This document shows, piece by piece, positions 25,762 through 34,757 of a stretch of 64,000 nt of DNA. The stretch is from an uncultured Candidatus Melainabacteria bacterium (GTDB lineage Bacteria; Cyanobacteriota; Vampirovibrionia; Gastranaerophilales; Gastranaerophilaceae): NCBI GenBank assembly GCA_934718135.1, contig CAKUZW010000003.1, positions 201,946 to 265,945 on the forward strand. The letters run 5' to 3'. The number at the start of each line of letters is the position of its first letter. Position 1 is the first letter of the stretch. The notes under the pieces are model-generated. The model searched no databases and was not told where the DNA came from. It saw only the letters and a program-made list of their open reading frames with translations. Position numbers and translations under genes: made by a program.

Positions 25762-27723
25762 ATGTCAACTCAAGCAGTAGGCGGAAGTTCATCAACAACC
25801 GCAAATAAGTCAAAGAATTCAAGACCAACTCAAATTACTGTAAAGCAAGGCGAAACATTGGCAATTTTAGCCAAACGGTATTCTATGTCTGTTGATGATT
25901 TCATAAAATGGGCAGGTTTAAAGAAAGCTTCTGTTTCAGTTGGTCAGGCAATCAATCTTCCTACAGATGCGGTTCCTGACGGTAAAGGTATTATGGCTCT
26001 AATTCGGAAGTATGGAATGACTTTTGAAGAATTTGGGAAGTTAAATAATTTGCCAAAACCTTACCAAGAATATGTCGCATCAAAAGGTGAAAAATTTTAT
26101 GTAAAACCCAAGAAAACACAGGCAAGTACGGTGAAAACTTCTCAAGTTGGGAAGAAAACTAAAACTGTATCTAAAGCCAAACCAAAACCAACTTCAAAAC
26201 CAGCGGTAAAAAATATTCCTCATTCAATGACTAAAAGTGGAGTTTATGCCGGTGCTGAAGCAGGGGCTGTTGTTGGAACAGTTTTAACCAGATTAAACAA
26301 ATGGGGCTCAACTTACACTCCAAAGGAATTATCTTCAAAAATTTATGAAAAATCAGAAGAATATTGGGGTGCTGTTGGAAAACCTGACTTTGACGCTTTA
26401 GTAAAAGAAATAAATCCGAAAAATGCGGAAGATGTTATTGTTGCGTACAAACAAAATCTTAAAAATAAAGATAAAGAAAGTTTGATAAATACTTTAGCAA
26501 GTGAAATCAAGAGTGATAAGAGTGCTAGAAAAGCTGCAGTTATGCATGTATATGATTCTTTAGCAAAGGCTAAAAATGCTCCGGCTTCAACTCGTCAAGA
26601 ATTTAAGACTGAATTAGATAATCAGTTTGGCAAATTGATTGGTATGGTTGATACCTCAAAAATGGATTCAATAATTGACTCTATGATTTCAACTAAAAAG
26701 TCTCAGGGAACAACAAAGACCGCTAATGTAGGAACTTATACACCTGAAAGTAAGAAAAGTTTAAATGGAGGTTTATCTCCATCCGGAAAACTTAGACTTT
26801 CTATTTTGAAATCTGCACAAGATGATTTAGAAAAAGCTTTTTACAATGAAAGAGTTGATAGTAGAGGGCATAAAGCTCCTTCCTATATTGACCAAATGAT
26901 TAAAGCTATTAAAAATGATTCAACTTTGTCGCCGGCTCAAAAGGCTCAAAAGATTGCACTTGCAAAGAAGGCAACAGTTGATGTGTCAAGTGTTTCAAGA
27001 CCATATCCCGTAATTGATAAAAGTGGTAAAATTGATAACACTCCTAAAGTTACAGAATTAAAACCAACCGGTAAATCAAACGGTAAGGTCATTATTCTGA
27101 ATGAAGGGCATGGCGGTTTTACAAGCAATTCTTTTGATGGCGGTGCGTTTTCATTTTATGAAAAACCGGCAGGTTCTAATAAATATTATCCGATTGAAGA
27201 ATATCAGGTTGTTAAGCCATATTCAAGAGATTTAGCGAAAAAATTGCAAGCAAAAGGCTATACTGTTGTGACTTTTGCGGGTGAAGCCGTGAATTTGAAA
27301 AACAGAAATACAGTTGCAAATCTTACAGAAAAATATGTTAAAAAGTTTGGCAAATCTAATACAATGTTTATTTCACTTCATAGTGATTCCGGAACTGCAA
27401 AAGGTTCAGGGGTATTGTATGACCCAAGGGATGAAAAAGATAAAAAACTTGCAGCTTCAATCAATAATTCTTTGAATAGGCAGTCTTGGGTTAAAGCTAA
27501 AACAGATGAACGTCCATTTTGGGGTAAAGATCCAAAAGATGGACAAGAAAAATGGCTCAATAGTTTGCACGTTTTAACAAAAACTCATGATATTCCGTCA
27601 ACTCTTCTTGAGATTGAATATTTGGGAGGTGCAAGAGCACTAAATCTTACATCTTCAAATTATAGAGAACAGTTTGTTAATGGTGCTTTAGAGGGCATTG
27701 AAAGTTATTTTAAACAGAATTAA
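25762..27723 (+). CDS. N-acetylmuramoyl-L-alanine amidase with LysM domains
   Basis: A 653-residue protein; ATG 25762 has AATGGAGAGTAAT upstream, so I prefer it to ATG 25750. A LysM domain lies at about 22-70 (ITVKQGETLAILAKRYSMSV and INLPT), and a second, weaker one at about 75-115. A Lys/Thr-rich linker and a helical middle region follow. The C-terminal third (about 440-653) is an Amidase_3 (AmiC-type) catalytic domain: zinc ligands in LNEGHGGF, EEYQ and SLHSDSG, and the catalytic Glu in LLEIEYLGG. It would cut the bond between MurNAc and L-Ala in peptidoglycan. No signal peptide is visible, so export is unexplained. Confidence 0.9.
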   Translation: MSTQAVGGSSSTTANKSKNSRPTQITVKQGETLAILAKRYSMSVDDFIKWAGLKKASVSVGQAINLPTDAVPDGKGIMALIRKYGMTFEEFGKLNNLPKPYQEYVASKGEKFYVKPKKTQASTVKTSQVGKKTKTVSKAKPKPTSKPAVKNIPHSMTKSGVYAGAEAGAVVGTVLTRLNKWGSTYTPKELSSKIYEKSEEYWGAVGKPDFDALVKEINPKNAEDVIVAYKQNLKNKDKESLINTLASEIKSDKSARKAAVMHVYDSLAKAKNAPASTRQEFKTELDNQFGKLIGMVDTSKMDSIIDSMISTKKSQGTTKTANVGTYTPESKKSLNGGLSPSGKLRLSILKSAQDDLEKAFYNERVDSRGHKAPSYIDQMIKAIKNDSTLSPAQKAQKIALAKKATVDVSSVSRPYPVIDKSGKIDNTPKVTELKPTGKSNGKVIILNEGHGGFTSNSFDGGAFSFYEKPAGSNKYYPIEEYQVVKPYSRDLAKKLQAKGYTVVTFAGEAVNLKNRNTVANLTEKYVKKFGKSNTMFISLHSDSGTAKGSGVLYDPRDEKDKKLAASINNSLNRQSWVKAKTDERPFWGKDPKDGQEKWLNSLHVLTKTHDIPSTLLEIEYLGGARALNLTSSNYREQFVNGALEGIESYFKQN

Positions 27724-27746
27724 TTATTGAAAGGTCAAATAAAACT

Positions 27747-28817
27747 ATGCAAGAGCAAGGTTGGGATATTATCACAAATTTATTGAATTTGTTTTCGAGT
27801 TGTTCAAATAGAACAGAAAAAACTCAAAAAACTCATAAACCCAAACAACCGGTTTTTAATAAAAAGAAAACTCAGCATTCGGGATTTTCAATGATGAGTG
27901 ATATTTCTGATTCTCAAATTCAGACAGAAAACATGAGAAAAAGATATATCTACACAGTCAAAAATCCTGATTACAAAATAAAAAAGGGCGATGTTATTGA
28001 TGATATATCTAAAAAATTTGGAGTAGAAATTTGTACTATTCTGGATTTAAATAAATTGGATGCTGATTCGGCAAAGAGACTTAAACCGGATCAGGTTATT
28101 AAAATCCCGCCAACAAGAAAAGTTCGAAATGTCTACAATTTGAATGATGCTGCTAAAGCATTGGGAGTAAGTGTTGATTTTATTAAAAAGCTCAAAAAAG
28201 TTGAAGATAGTGGCAAGCTTGCTTATAATCAATTTCATAATACTCCATATACGGATGATGCAGGTGTTGTGACTATTGGTATCGGGCATGCTGTTAAAAA
28301 AGGTGATCCTAAATATCTTTCAAATTCGCAAGTTTGTGATTTGTTAGTAAAAGATATGTTGAAGTTTGAAGAAAATTTGTGTTCTTTAATGGGCGGGAAA
28401 GCCAAATATGATAAGCTTCCTCAACCGATTAAGGAAGCTTTGTTGTGTTTGACATTTAATAAAGGACCGGATGTTGTTAAAAATACTCCCGGACTTTTAT
28501 ATACATTAAAAGTCGGGAAGTATGAAGCAAGTATAAATCTTATGGCTTCGAATAACAAATCAACAAATACAGGTTTGGAGATGAGCGGATTGTGCAAACG
28601 TAGGCTTTTCGAGCTTTCGATTGCTTCAAAGATTTATAAAGGCGGAAAAATTCCGCAAAGTAACATAAATACGGCTCAACATGTGTATAACCATGGGGTT
28701 AATCTTTTGAGAACTGAATGTAAAAAGAGTGGCAAAAAATTTGAAAATATGATTGTCGGATACAATAATGATGTTAAAAGCTATTTAGGAGATAGGATTA
28801 GGCTGATAACAAAGTAA
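27747..28817 (+). CDS. LysM-lysozyme (GH24-type) muramidase
   Basis: A 356-residue protein. Residues about 66-128 resemble a LysM domain (YTVKNPDYKIKKGDVIDDIS and IKIPP). From about 147 there is a T4-lysozyme-like GH24 domain: the catalytic triad Glu/Asp/Thr is seen in KKVEDSG, YTDDAG and VTIGIGH, the last being the family signature. LSNSQVCDLLVKDM and LCLTFNKGP match later helices. It would hydrolyse the MurNAc-GlcNAc bond. As in the amidase gene 23 bases upstream, no signal peptide is seen. Its last 20 bases overlap the convergent asparaginase gene. The pair could remodel the cell's own wall or act on other bacteria. Confidence 0.85.
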   Translation: MQEQGWDIITNLLNLFSSCSNRTEKTQKTHKPKQPVFNKKKTQHSGFSMMSDISDSQIQTENMRKRYIYTVKNPDYKIKKGDVIDDISKKFGVEICTILDLNKLDADSAKRLKPDQVIKIPPTRKVRNVYNLNDAAKALGVSVDFIKKLKKVEDSGKLAYNQFHNTPYTDDAGVVTIGIGHAVKKGDPKYLSNSQVCDLLVKDMLKFEENLCSLMGGKAKYDKLPQPIKEALLCLTFNKGPDVVKNTPGLLYTLKVGKYEASINLMASNNKSTNTGLEMSGLCKRRLFELSIASKIYKGGKIPQSNINTAQHVYNHGVNLLRTECKKSGKKFENMIVGYNNDVKSYLGDRIRLITK

Positions 28818-29760
28818 CTATATCGCCTACTTTATCACCATGAATAGTTGTAATATCATGTGAAACATTGATTTTGCCCCAACGAAGATTGTTAATTAAA
28901 TCGCAAGTTACAATTTCTCTTGCTTGCATATTAGAATCACAAATTTTTACGATAAAGCCTTCTTCAAGTTCTGTATTTACAACCACACACAATCCGCCTG
29001 CACCTACTTTTGCTATGAGGGCATTGGTTTCAGCAATAATTTTTGTGTCTGTTCTATTTTCACCACCGATTGTGTAAGCGTGGTTTAGAAATGCATTTTT
29101 CAATCTTGAATATTTAGGATTGCAGAACAAGTTCAAATATCCTTTCACAATATTTGCTAATGGCATAGAGTGAATTGGAACTCCGCAACCATCCTTTGTT
29201 ATTGGGTATTCGGTTTTAACTTCGCATAGTTCATAAATTTTCTTTTTGATTGCTTGTTGAAGCGGGTGATTTATGTTGTCGTAGTTATCCATGTCCCAAT
29301 CATTGAGTTTGCACAATCCAAGCATCATTGCGTGTTTGCCTGAGCAGTTGTTATGTATTGCACTCGGTTTTTGTCTCTGTAATAGCAATTCTTCTTGTGC
29401 GGTTTTTGAGATTGGTTCGTGATTTCCGCATTTTAATTTTTCAGGTGAAATCTCGAATTTGTTAAGTATTGATTTTACAAGGTTAACGTGTTGCTCTTCA
29501 CCGGCATGAGATGCTGCACAGATTGCAATTTCTTCCTCTGTTAAATTGAATTTTTTATCTAATTCATAATCAATCATAAGTGCGGCTTGGAGTGGTTTTG
29601 CACAAGATCTTAGAAAGAACGGATAGTTTTTATCTTCTCCAATTCTTTCAATAACTCTGTCTTTGTTCGCTCTTACAATGTAGCCAAAGTGTTCTTGTTC
29701 TATTAGCCCGTCACGTACAAAGGTAACTATTTTTGCCGGTTCTGTATTAATATTCATCAT
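28798..29760 (-). CDS. L-asparaginase, type II of Rhizobium kind (PF06089)
   Basis: A 320-residue protein of the Rhizobium etli-type L-asparaginase family, unrelated in fold to E. coli AnsA/AnsB. Conserved blocks are FLRSCAKPLQA (about 47-57, the Ser-x2-Lys pair), CAASHAGEEQHV (about 81), NNCSGKHAMMLG (about 137, essential Cys and Lys) and TKDGCGVPIHSMPL (about 190). It would deaminate asparagine to aspartate and ammonia in the cytosol, providing aspartate that NadB (39785-41404) could use. The start ATG overlaps the 3' end of the upstream gene by 14 nt, so it is part of the minus-strand operon beginning at 32460. Confidence 0.88.
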   Translation of the reverse strand: MMNINTEPAKIVTFVRDGLIEQEHFGYIVRANKDRVIERIGEDKNYPFFLRSCAKPLQAALMIDYELDKKFNLTEEEIAICAASHAGEEQHVNLVKSILNKFEISPEKLKCGNHEPISKTAQEELLLQRQKPSAIHNNCSGKHAMMLGLCKLNDWDMDNYDNINHPLQQAIKKKIYELCEVKTEYPITKDGCGVPIHSMPLANIVKGYLNLFCNPKYSRLKNAFLNHAYTIGGENRTDTKIIAETNALIAKVGAGGLCVVVNTELEEGFIVKICDSNMQAREIVTCDLINNLRWGKINVSHDITTIHGDKVGDIVTLLSA

Positions 29761-30466
29761 TCTTTTTCACCATTAATAATAATTGACTTAATTTGTTTTT
29801 TAATTGTTGATTTTCTTTTTGCAAATCTTCAATTTGTTTTTTGTATTCATCTTCTGATTTTGAATATTCTTGATTAATTTTAGGGATTTCGTTGTGGTCA
29901 AGAATAAATCTTTTCTTTGCTTCGTCTTTGATTGATAAAATTATATCGAGTTGTTTTTGACTTATTAACCCCATATCAACAAGTGATTGTCCAAATTTTT
30001 TATTTTCGGTTTTATTGGTTTCAACAGCTCTATCTAAATCGGATTGAGTAATTATTCCACCTTGGACAAAGTATTCACCTGTTCTGTATTTCCCTGCTAA
30101 AAATCCTGCGATATTTAGGATTTGAGAGTTGTCAGGGATTTGCAAGTAACCTTCATCAACACAAAACAGAAAATAATTTGCAATTTCTTCCATTGACATG
30201 TAAGTGTTTAGTACAATTTCAGAAATACTTGCATCTCTATCGCAGTAATCTAAAATGTTATAAATGTTTTCATCGAGGTTTGATTTTTTATAATCAAGTT
30301 CGCATTTGCCTTTGTATGTTAATACAGGTTTGTATGTTGCAAATACATAGGCTAAATCATTATCCTTATCAATTTCTTGAGATAGTTTGATATAAATAAT
30401 TTCTTTTATCCAAGAAGGAAATTTTGAAATTTTTTCTAAAAATTGTGTTAAAAAGTTTCTTTGCAT
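29747..30466 (-). CDS. Hypothetical protein with GspE-N/MshEN-like segment and coiled coil
   Basis: A 239-residue cytosolic protein. The middle (about 122-180: QGGIITQSDLDRAVETNKTE, then KKFGQSLVDMGLISQKQLDI) resembles the N-terminal MshEN/T2SSE fold, in which 'LL..G.IT..QL..AL' repeats can bind cyclic di-GMP or partner proteins. The last 45 residues form a coiled coil (KQIEDLQKENQQLKNKLSQL). The N-terminal third has no known domain. An unproven link to type IV pilus control is tempting, given the pilin genes in this window. It sits between a TPR protein gene and the asparaginase gene, overlapping the latter. Confidence 0.75.
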   Translation of the reverse strand: MQRNFLTQFLEKISKFPSWIKEIIYIKLSQEIDKDNDLAYVFATYKPVLTYKGKCELDYKKSNLDENIYNILDYCDRDASISEIVLNTYMSMEEIANYFLFCVDEGYLQIPDNSQILNIAGFLAGKYRTGEYFVQGGIITQSDLDRAVETNKTENKKFGQSLVDMGLISQKQLDIILSIKDEAKKRFILDHNEIPKINQEYSKSEDEYKKQIEDLQKENQQLKNKLSQLLLMVKKNDEY

Positions 30467-30516
30467 AAGTTACTCTCTATAATCGAATAATATTCTATCA
30501 TTAAATTTGAATTAGT

Positions 30517-31116
30517 TCAATTATTAATTATTTTATTTAAGAGTTTTTGAGCCGGAGAATATTTTGGCAGAATTTCTAAACATGTGTTTAGGGCTTTTTT
30601 ACTTTTTTCAACATCATTTTCATTATAATAGTAGATGTATCCTAACAGATAGTGAAGTTCAGGGTCATTGTAGAACTTGTCCTTTGCTCGTCTTAGGAAA
30701 AACATTGCTGCAGGCATGAGATTGTTTGCCCAAAAAGCTCGCCCTATGAATTTGTAGCATTCAGGGTTGTAAAAAGCCATGTAGTCTGCATATCTTATAA
30801 TATCTTCAACGTAGTCGCCTTTGCAGTATAAGATTAAGATGCTCAAATCTATTTCTAAAAAATTTCTGATTTCAAAATATGTCGGATGAATTAAGACTTC
30901 ACCATTAATAAGTTGAAGTAAGAACAACCCCCAGTTTGCACGAATATCTGTTTCGATTGCATTTTCAAAAAATTCTTTAGCTTTTTCTATTTCATCAGAT
31001 ATCAAACAGCAATAACCGGCTTCAACAAAATAGTTGTTGTTCTCAAAAAATGATTTACAACCTTCTATTCTTCCTGATAAAAAGTCTTGTTTTACCTGTT
31101 CATATTCAACTGTCAT
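30517..31116 (-). CDS. TPR-like helical repeat protein
   Basis: A 199-residue protein made of tetratricopeptide-like helix pairs: YCCLISDEIEKAKEFFENAI near 34-53, AFWANNLMPAAMFFLRRAKD near 127-146 and LLGYIYYYNENDVEKSKKAL near 156-175, with the typical closing Pro (ILPKYSPAQ). No signal peptide or catalytic motif. It probably mediates protein contacts in the cytosol. It starts 9 nt after the upstream TPR gene, with no Shine-Dalgarno sequence, so translation is likely coupled. Confidence 0.78.
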   Translation of the reverse strand: MTVEYEQVKQDFLSGRIEGCKSFFENNNYFVEAGYCCLISDEIEKAKEFFENAIETDIRANWGLFLLQLINGEVLIHPTYFEIRNFLEIDLSILILYCKGDYVEDIIRYADYMAFYNPECYKFIGRAFWANNLMPAAMFFLRRAKDKFYNDPELHYLLGYIYYYNENDVEKSKKALNTCLEILPKYSPAQKLLNKIINN

Positions 31117-31125
31117 AATTTTTTA

Positions 31126-32460
31126 TTATAATAAGTTTTTACTATCGCTGTTTACGAATGTAAAATCAGGCATCATTGATTTGACCATCATCGCTTGAAT
31201 TACTTCCGGTGAAAGGTTTTTGTCTTGTCCTGTCATATAAGGAAGTAAATTCATTAAATCATCATTTGATGATTTTGAACTGCTATCGTTTCCTAACATC
31301 ATACGCAATTCATCAAGTTCTTTTTGTGATTGAACGAATTCAGGGTCTTGAGAAAACTTTTTCATCTCATCAGATGGTGCAACATAAGCAAGTTTCATTG
31401 TTCCTAAATCACTTTTTTGATCATCAAAATGCTTGATATCGTTGATGTTGTGCATATCTTTTTCAGGATTGTCTTCGCCTGTATTGATTGATTCTTGAAT
31501 TTTTCTTAATTGAAGTTGTTTGTATTCTTTGTTCAAATCAGGTGATAAACCATTTCCGTACGGTGCGTTAATGAATTGATCAAGTTTTTCATCTTGTTGA
31601 CCGAATGGTAATGAGATACCTTTATTGTCTTTACTATCTGTTCCTTTTGCATTTTTGTCGTTAGGATTTGTTGAAGCTGCTGTTTTTGGAGATAGCTTAT
31701 TTTGTAAGTTAACAAGATTTCTGTGAATTAACACATTTGGATCAACCGGAGTCAAATCTACATTGTTAGCCACATTTGCATAAGGATAGATTAAATCAGG
31801 TTCGTTAACATTTTGGTAACAAGCTGAACTTGCATCAGCATTTTCTAATACACAATTTCTTCCGTTTGTTGCATATTTTACAATCATTGGATTTGCATTT
31901 AATGAAATTACTTTTTCATAAGCTTTAATTGCGTTTTCTCTATCGCTTACTTTGGTATAGCACATTGCAAGGTAGTAAAATCCTAAAGTATCATTCGGGT
32001 GTAATCTTACATAAGAAATACATTCTTGCATACAACCTGCAAAGTTGCTTTGTTTATATTTTGCTCTAATGCTATTCAAAGATGGATTTTGGTAAAAAGA
32101 TTGAGCTGTTACCCAACCTGCCGGAACTTCAGGGTTTCCATACACTTGACGAGAAGATTCTCTTAATATTTCATTTCTTCTTTTGGTTGCATTTTCAACT
32201 TCACTAGAAGCACTTGAACTATTTGAAGAATAGTTTAATGAAGATTTTGGAACGCTATTTGCTCCAGAAGATTTTCCACTCAAAGAATTTGAGTAATATT
32301 CTTGCATAACTTGTTCTTTTGAGCCATCATCGGAATTTGTCGGATGAGTATCATCATACAAATTGTAGTTCTTCAATGGATTGCTCCAACCGTAAGCCAT
32401 TGAAGTCATTGTATTTAATACCATTACTGTTGCTATTAATAAACCGATTTTCTTCTTCAT
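31126..32460 (-). CDS. Secreted TPR-containing protein
   Basis: A 444-residue exported protein. I choose ATG 32460 (AGAGGATAAAATA upstream), which gives the signal peptide MKKKIGLLIATVMVLNTMTS then MAYG; the 30 residues upstream in frame lack a ribosome-binding site. A low-complexity Ser/Asn region (about 55-95) precedes a TPR region (about 128-190: SFYQNPSLNSIRAKYKQSNF, GFYYLAMCYTKVSDRENAIK). The C-terminal half is Asn/Asp/Lys-rich and likely disordered. Periplasmic or outer-surface location is likely. First gene of a four-gene minus-strand operon ending with the asparaginase. Confidence 0.82.
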   Translation of the reverse strand: MKKKIGLLIATVMVLNTMTSMAYGWSNPLKNYNLYDDTHPTNSDDGSKEQVMQEYYSNSLSGKSSGANSVPKSSLNYSSNSSSASSEVENATKRRNEILRESSRQVYGNPEVPAGWVTAQSFYQNPSLNSIRAKYKQSNFAGCMQECISYVRLHPNDTLGFYYLAMCYTKVSDRENAIKAYEKVISLNANPMIVKYATNGRNCVLENADASSACYQNVNEPDLIYPYANVANNVDLTPVDPNVLIHRNLVNLQNKLSPKTAASTNPNDKNAKGTDSKDNKGISLPFGQQDEKLDQFINAPYGNGLSPDLNKEYKQLQLRKIQESINTGEDNPEKDMHNINDIKHFDDQKSDLGTMKLAYVAPSDEMKKFSQDPEFVQSQKELDELRMMLGNDSSSKSSNDDLMNLLPYMTGQDKNLSPEVIQAMMVKSMMPDFTFVNSDSKNLL

Positions 32461-32560
32461 TATTTTATCCTCTTTAGAATTCTTTTTAATTAAAATATCT
32501 TCTACGTCAAGGCTATTATATGATATTAAAAATAATACGTCATAATCCAAATGTATGATA

Positions 32561-33130
32561 TTATATTTTTCTCATCGCAAATTTGCATCCGCAATAATTT
32601 TGTCTGTACAAATTCAGACTTTTTGAGATTTGGTTTGTTTTTAAAAATCCGTCTTGTTTCCTGAAATTTGTTGATAAATATTTTAAATTTTCTTTTTGTG
32701 CAATTTCATTACCTATTGCAGTGAGTTTTTCATAATTTTTGTGCGGACTAATGACCATAGAGGTTGTAAATTCTTCTATACCTAATTTTTTAGCAAGTTT
32801 TGCGGTGTTTGTGAGTCTGAGTTCGAAACATTTGTCACACCGTTTTCCTTTTTCAGGTTCATTTTCTAATCCTTTAATATATGAATAATAAACCTCCGGT
32901 TCATATTCTCCGACAATCAATTCACAGCCAAAATGTTTGCATAAAGTTTTTTCTGCTTCTAACCTTTTGTCGTATTCTTCTCTTGGGAAAATATTCGGGT
33001 TATAAAAATACACGACAACAGAATATCCCATATCCTGTAATAAAGATATGGGATATCCTGAACAAATTCCACAACATGCGTGGAGTAATATTTTTTTATT
33101 AGAACAATTTATTTTTTGGCTCTGCTCCAT
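32561..33130 (-). CDS. queH: Epoxyqueuosine reductase QueH
   Basis: A 189-residue QueH (former DUF208), which reduces epoxyqueuosine to queuosine at position 34 of tRNAs in organisms lacking cobalamin-dependent QueG. Family signatures are LLHACCGICSGYPI (about 16-29), FYNPNIFPREEY, KGKRCDKCFELRL (about 93-105) and QNYCGCKFAM near the C-terminus. The paired cysteines bind an Fe-S cluster and a metal. The start overlaps the end of the VKOR-DsbA gene by 32 bases. Confidence 0.94.
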   Translation of the reverse strand: MEQSQKINCSNKKILLHACCGICSGYPISLLQDMGYSVVVYFYNPNIFPREEYDKRLEAEKTLCKHFGCELIVGEYEPEVYYSYIKGLENEPEKGKRCDKCFELRLTNTAKLAKKLGIEEFTTSMVISPHKNYEKLTAIGNEIAQKENLKYLSTNFRKQDGFLKTNQISKSLNLYRQNYCGCKFAMRKI

Positions 33131-34325
33131 GTTTAATTGCCCATTTTTTCAATTCGTGATAACCTTTTACGCCCATTTCAAAATCATCGCCCATTTTTAG
33201 AGCCGGTGTTCCGATTTGTTTGTAATATACAGCGTAGTTAATGTCTTTTTGAATTGTATCATTTACGGTTTTACTGTGAGCGTCTTTTTTTAGTTTGTCC
33301 ATATTTAAATCGAAACCTGATTTATTCAAAACATCAATAACTTCATCTTCTGTAGTTGGTTTCTTTTCAAAGAATAGTGAGTTAACTTCCCAGAATTTTC
33401 CTTGCATTTGAGCTGCTTCGGCGTATTGAGCCATAATACAAGAACCATGGTGAAATTCTTCTTTCAAAAATTTGTTACAAGTTGTATCTAGTGGTAGAGC
33501 GTGGTGCTCAATTCTTAGGTTTTTGAATTCGGTTACAAGTTTGTGAAGCATGTTGTTACAAGCAAAGCACATCGGACATTTGTAATCTGAATAAATTTCT
33601 AGAACTACAGCATCTTTTGAATCAGAACCTAATACATTTCCTTTGATTGCATAAGGGTTTTTAGCTGATTTTGTAAATTCTCCATATTCTCTGTTGAATT
33701 TTAGAGCAGGAGAAAATTTAGCACTTGTAAATGTCCAACCTAAAAATCCACAGGCACAAAGCATTACAACAATAAATGCAACTCTATATGGAATTGGTTT
33801 TAAGCCGTCAACAAGGTCTAAATAACTTTGTTTGAATGCTCCGACAATACCGCCTTCAAGTCCTGAAATTGCTACAATTGCAATTGCTAAATCAATTACG
33901 TAAGTAATTGCACACATTATACATAGTTTGTGAATTCCAAATAAACTTACGCATAGTAAAATCATTGAAATTGTGAAAGCAATAATTCCTAATGCTGCGA
34001 TATAGTGGAATTTATTTTTGAATACTTCTAAAAATTTTAGAAATCTAAATTTTTTCAATTTATCAACACACAAAAGCATTATGATAAATGAATATAAGAA
34101 CAATCCCCAATATGCTAAAGGCACCCCTAAAAATTGGGATTCAGTTGTTCTTGCAACTCCGTCACAGTCTACAAAATTGCTGATAGAGCAAAAACTTGGT
34201 AGTGCATATTGGTTGAAGTTTGCTTCATAATAAATATGTGCCAAATCAATTGTTACGATTAATCCGAGAAAAACAAGTATAGAAATAACTATATATTTTT
34301 TCAGATTATTTTTTTCATTTTCCAT
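33099..34325 (-). CDS. VKOR-DsbA fusion (disulfide bond formation)
   Basis: A 408-residue fusion of a vitamin K epoxide reductase domain and a DsbA-like thioredoxin domain. ATG 34325 with AGGGAGATTTTTAAA is preferred over the upstream TTG/ATG frame. The VKOR half has five membrane helices (about 12-210), loop cysteines SFCSISNFVDCDG (about 45-57) and the active CxxC in HKLCIMCAITY (about 134-144). The thioredoxin half has KCPMCFAC (about 250) and cis-Pro in IGTPAL. VKOR passes electrons from the oxidised partner to quinone; the fused domain oxidises exported proteins. Such fusions are typical of cyanobacteria. Cysteine-rich exported proteins such as pilins 1-3 are plausible clients. Confidence 0.93.
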   Translation of the reverse strand: MENEKNNLKKYIVISILVFLGLIVTIDLAHIYYEANFNQYALPSFCSISNFVDCDGVARTTESQFLGVPLAYWGLFLYSFIIMLLCVDKLKKFRFLKFLEVFKNKFHYIAALGIIAFTISMILLCVSLFGIHKLCIMCAITYVIDLAIAIVAISGLEGGIVGAFKQSYLDLVDGLKPIPYRVAFIVVMLCACGFLGWTFTSAKFSPALKFNREYGEFTKSAKNPYAIKGNVLGSDSKDAVVLEIYSDYKCPMCFACNNMLHKLVTEFKNLRIEHHALPLDTTCNKFLKEEFHHGSCIMAQYAEAAQMQGKFWEVNSLFFEKKPTTEDEVIDVLNKSGFDLNMDKLKKDAHSKTVNDTIQKDINYAVYYKQIGTPALKMGDDFEMGVKGYHELKKWAIKHGAEPKNKLF

Positions 34326-34420
34326 TTTAAAAATCTCCCTCATATAGTCCGTTAAGTACATCTTACATTTTTTGACCGAATTAATCAAGTCGATTAACTG
34401 TATGATTATAGTTTTAACCA

Positions 34421-34458
34421 TAAAAAAAGAGTGCCGATATTAACTTTTTTCGACACTC
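34421..34458 (-). terminator. Terminator of the symporter-ACT operon
   Basis: On the minus strand GAGTGTCGA pairs with TCGGCACTC, followed by a run of seven T. It lies 23 bases beyond the ACT gene stop. Confidence 0.8.
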
Positions 34459-34481
34459 CTTTTTATTTTTTATTTTTAATT

Positions 34482-34757
34482 CTAGATTTTGTGCATATTA
34501 TCAACAATTTCTTTTTTCTGAACCCAAATCTCCATACCCATTTTTTCTCCACATTTCATTAGTGACTCTTTGATTTCTTTGAATGAGTATTTTGATTTTT
34601 CAATATCGCAAAGCATAAACATTACGAAATGACCTTGCATCAAAGTTTGTTTTATATCTTCAATATTAACTTCGTTTTTAGCCAAAACTGTTGTTACTTC
34701 TGCAACAATTCCAACTTTATCTACCCCTGAAACAGTAACAATTATTTGATCTGACAT
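34482..34757 (-). CDS. ACT-domain protein (UPF0237-like)
   Basis: A 91-residue single ACT domain of the UPF0237/GcvR-like kind: the start MSDQIIVTVSGVDKVGIVAE and NEVNIEDIKQTLMQGHFVMF fit the beta-alpha-beta ligand fold, in which small ligands, often amino acids, bind at a dimer interface. It overlaps the 3' end of the alanine symporter gene by 16 bases, so it may sense the transported amino acid and affect the symporter. That role is inference from the overlap. Confidence 0.85.
   Translation of the reverse strand: MSDQIIVTVSGVDKVGIVAEVTTVLAKNEVNIEDIKQTLMQGHFVMFMLCDIEKSKYSFKEIKESLMKCGEKMGMEIWVQKKEIVDNMHKI

Noticed and set aside
23148..28817. Prophage lysis cassette
   Set aside because: Lysozyme and amidase are present, but there are no holin, tail, capsid, integrase or packaging genes, and both enzymes are much larger than phage endolysins.
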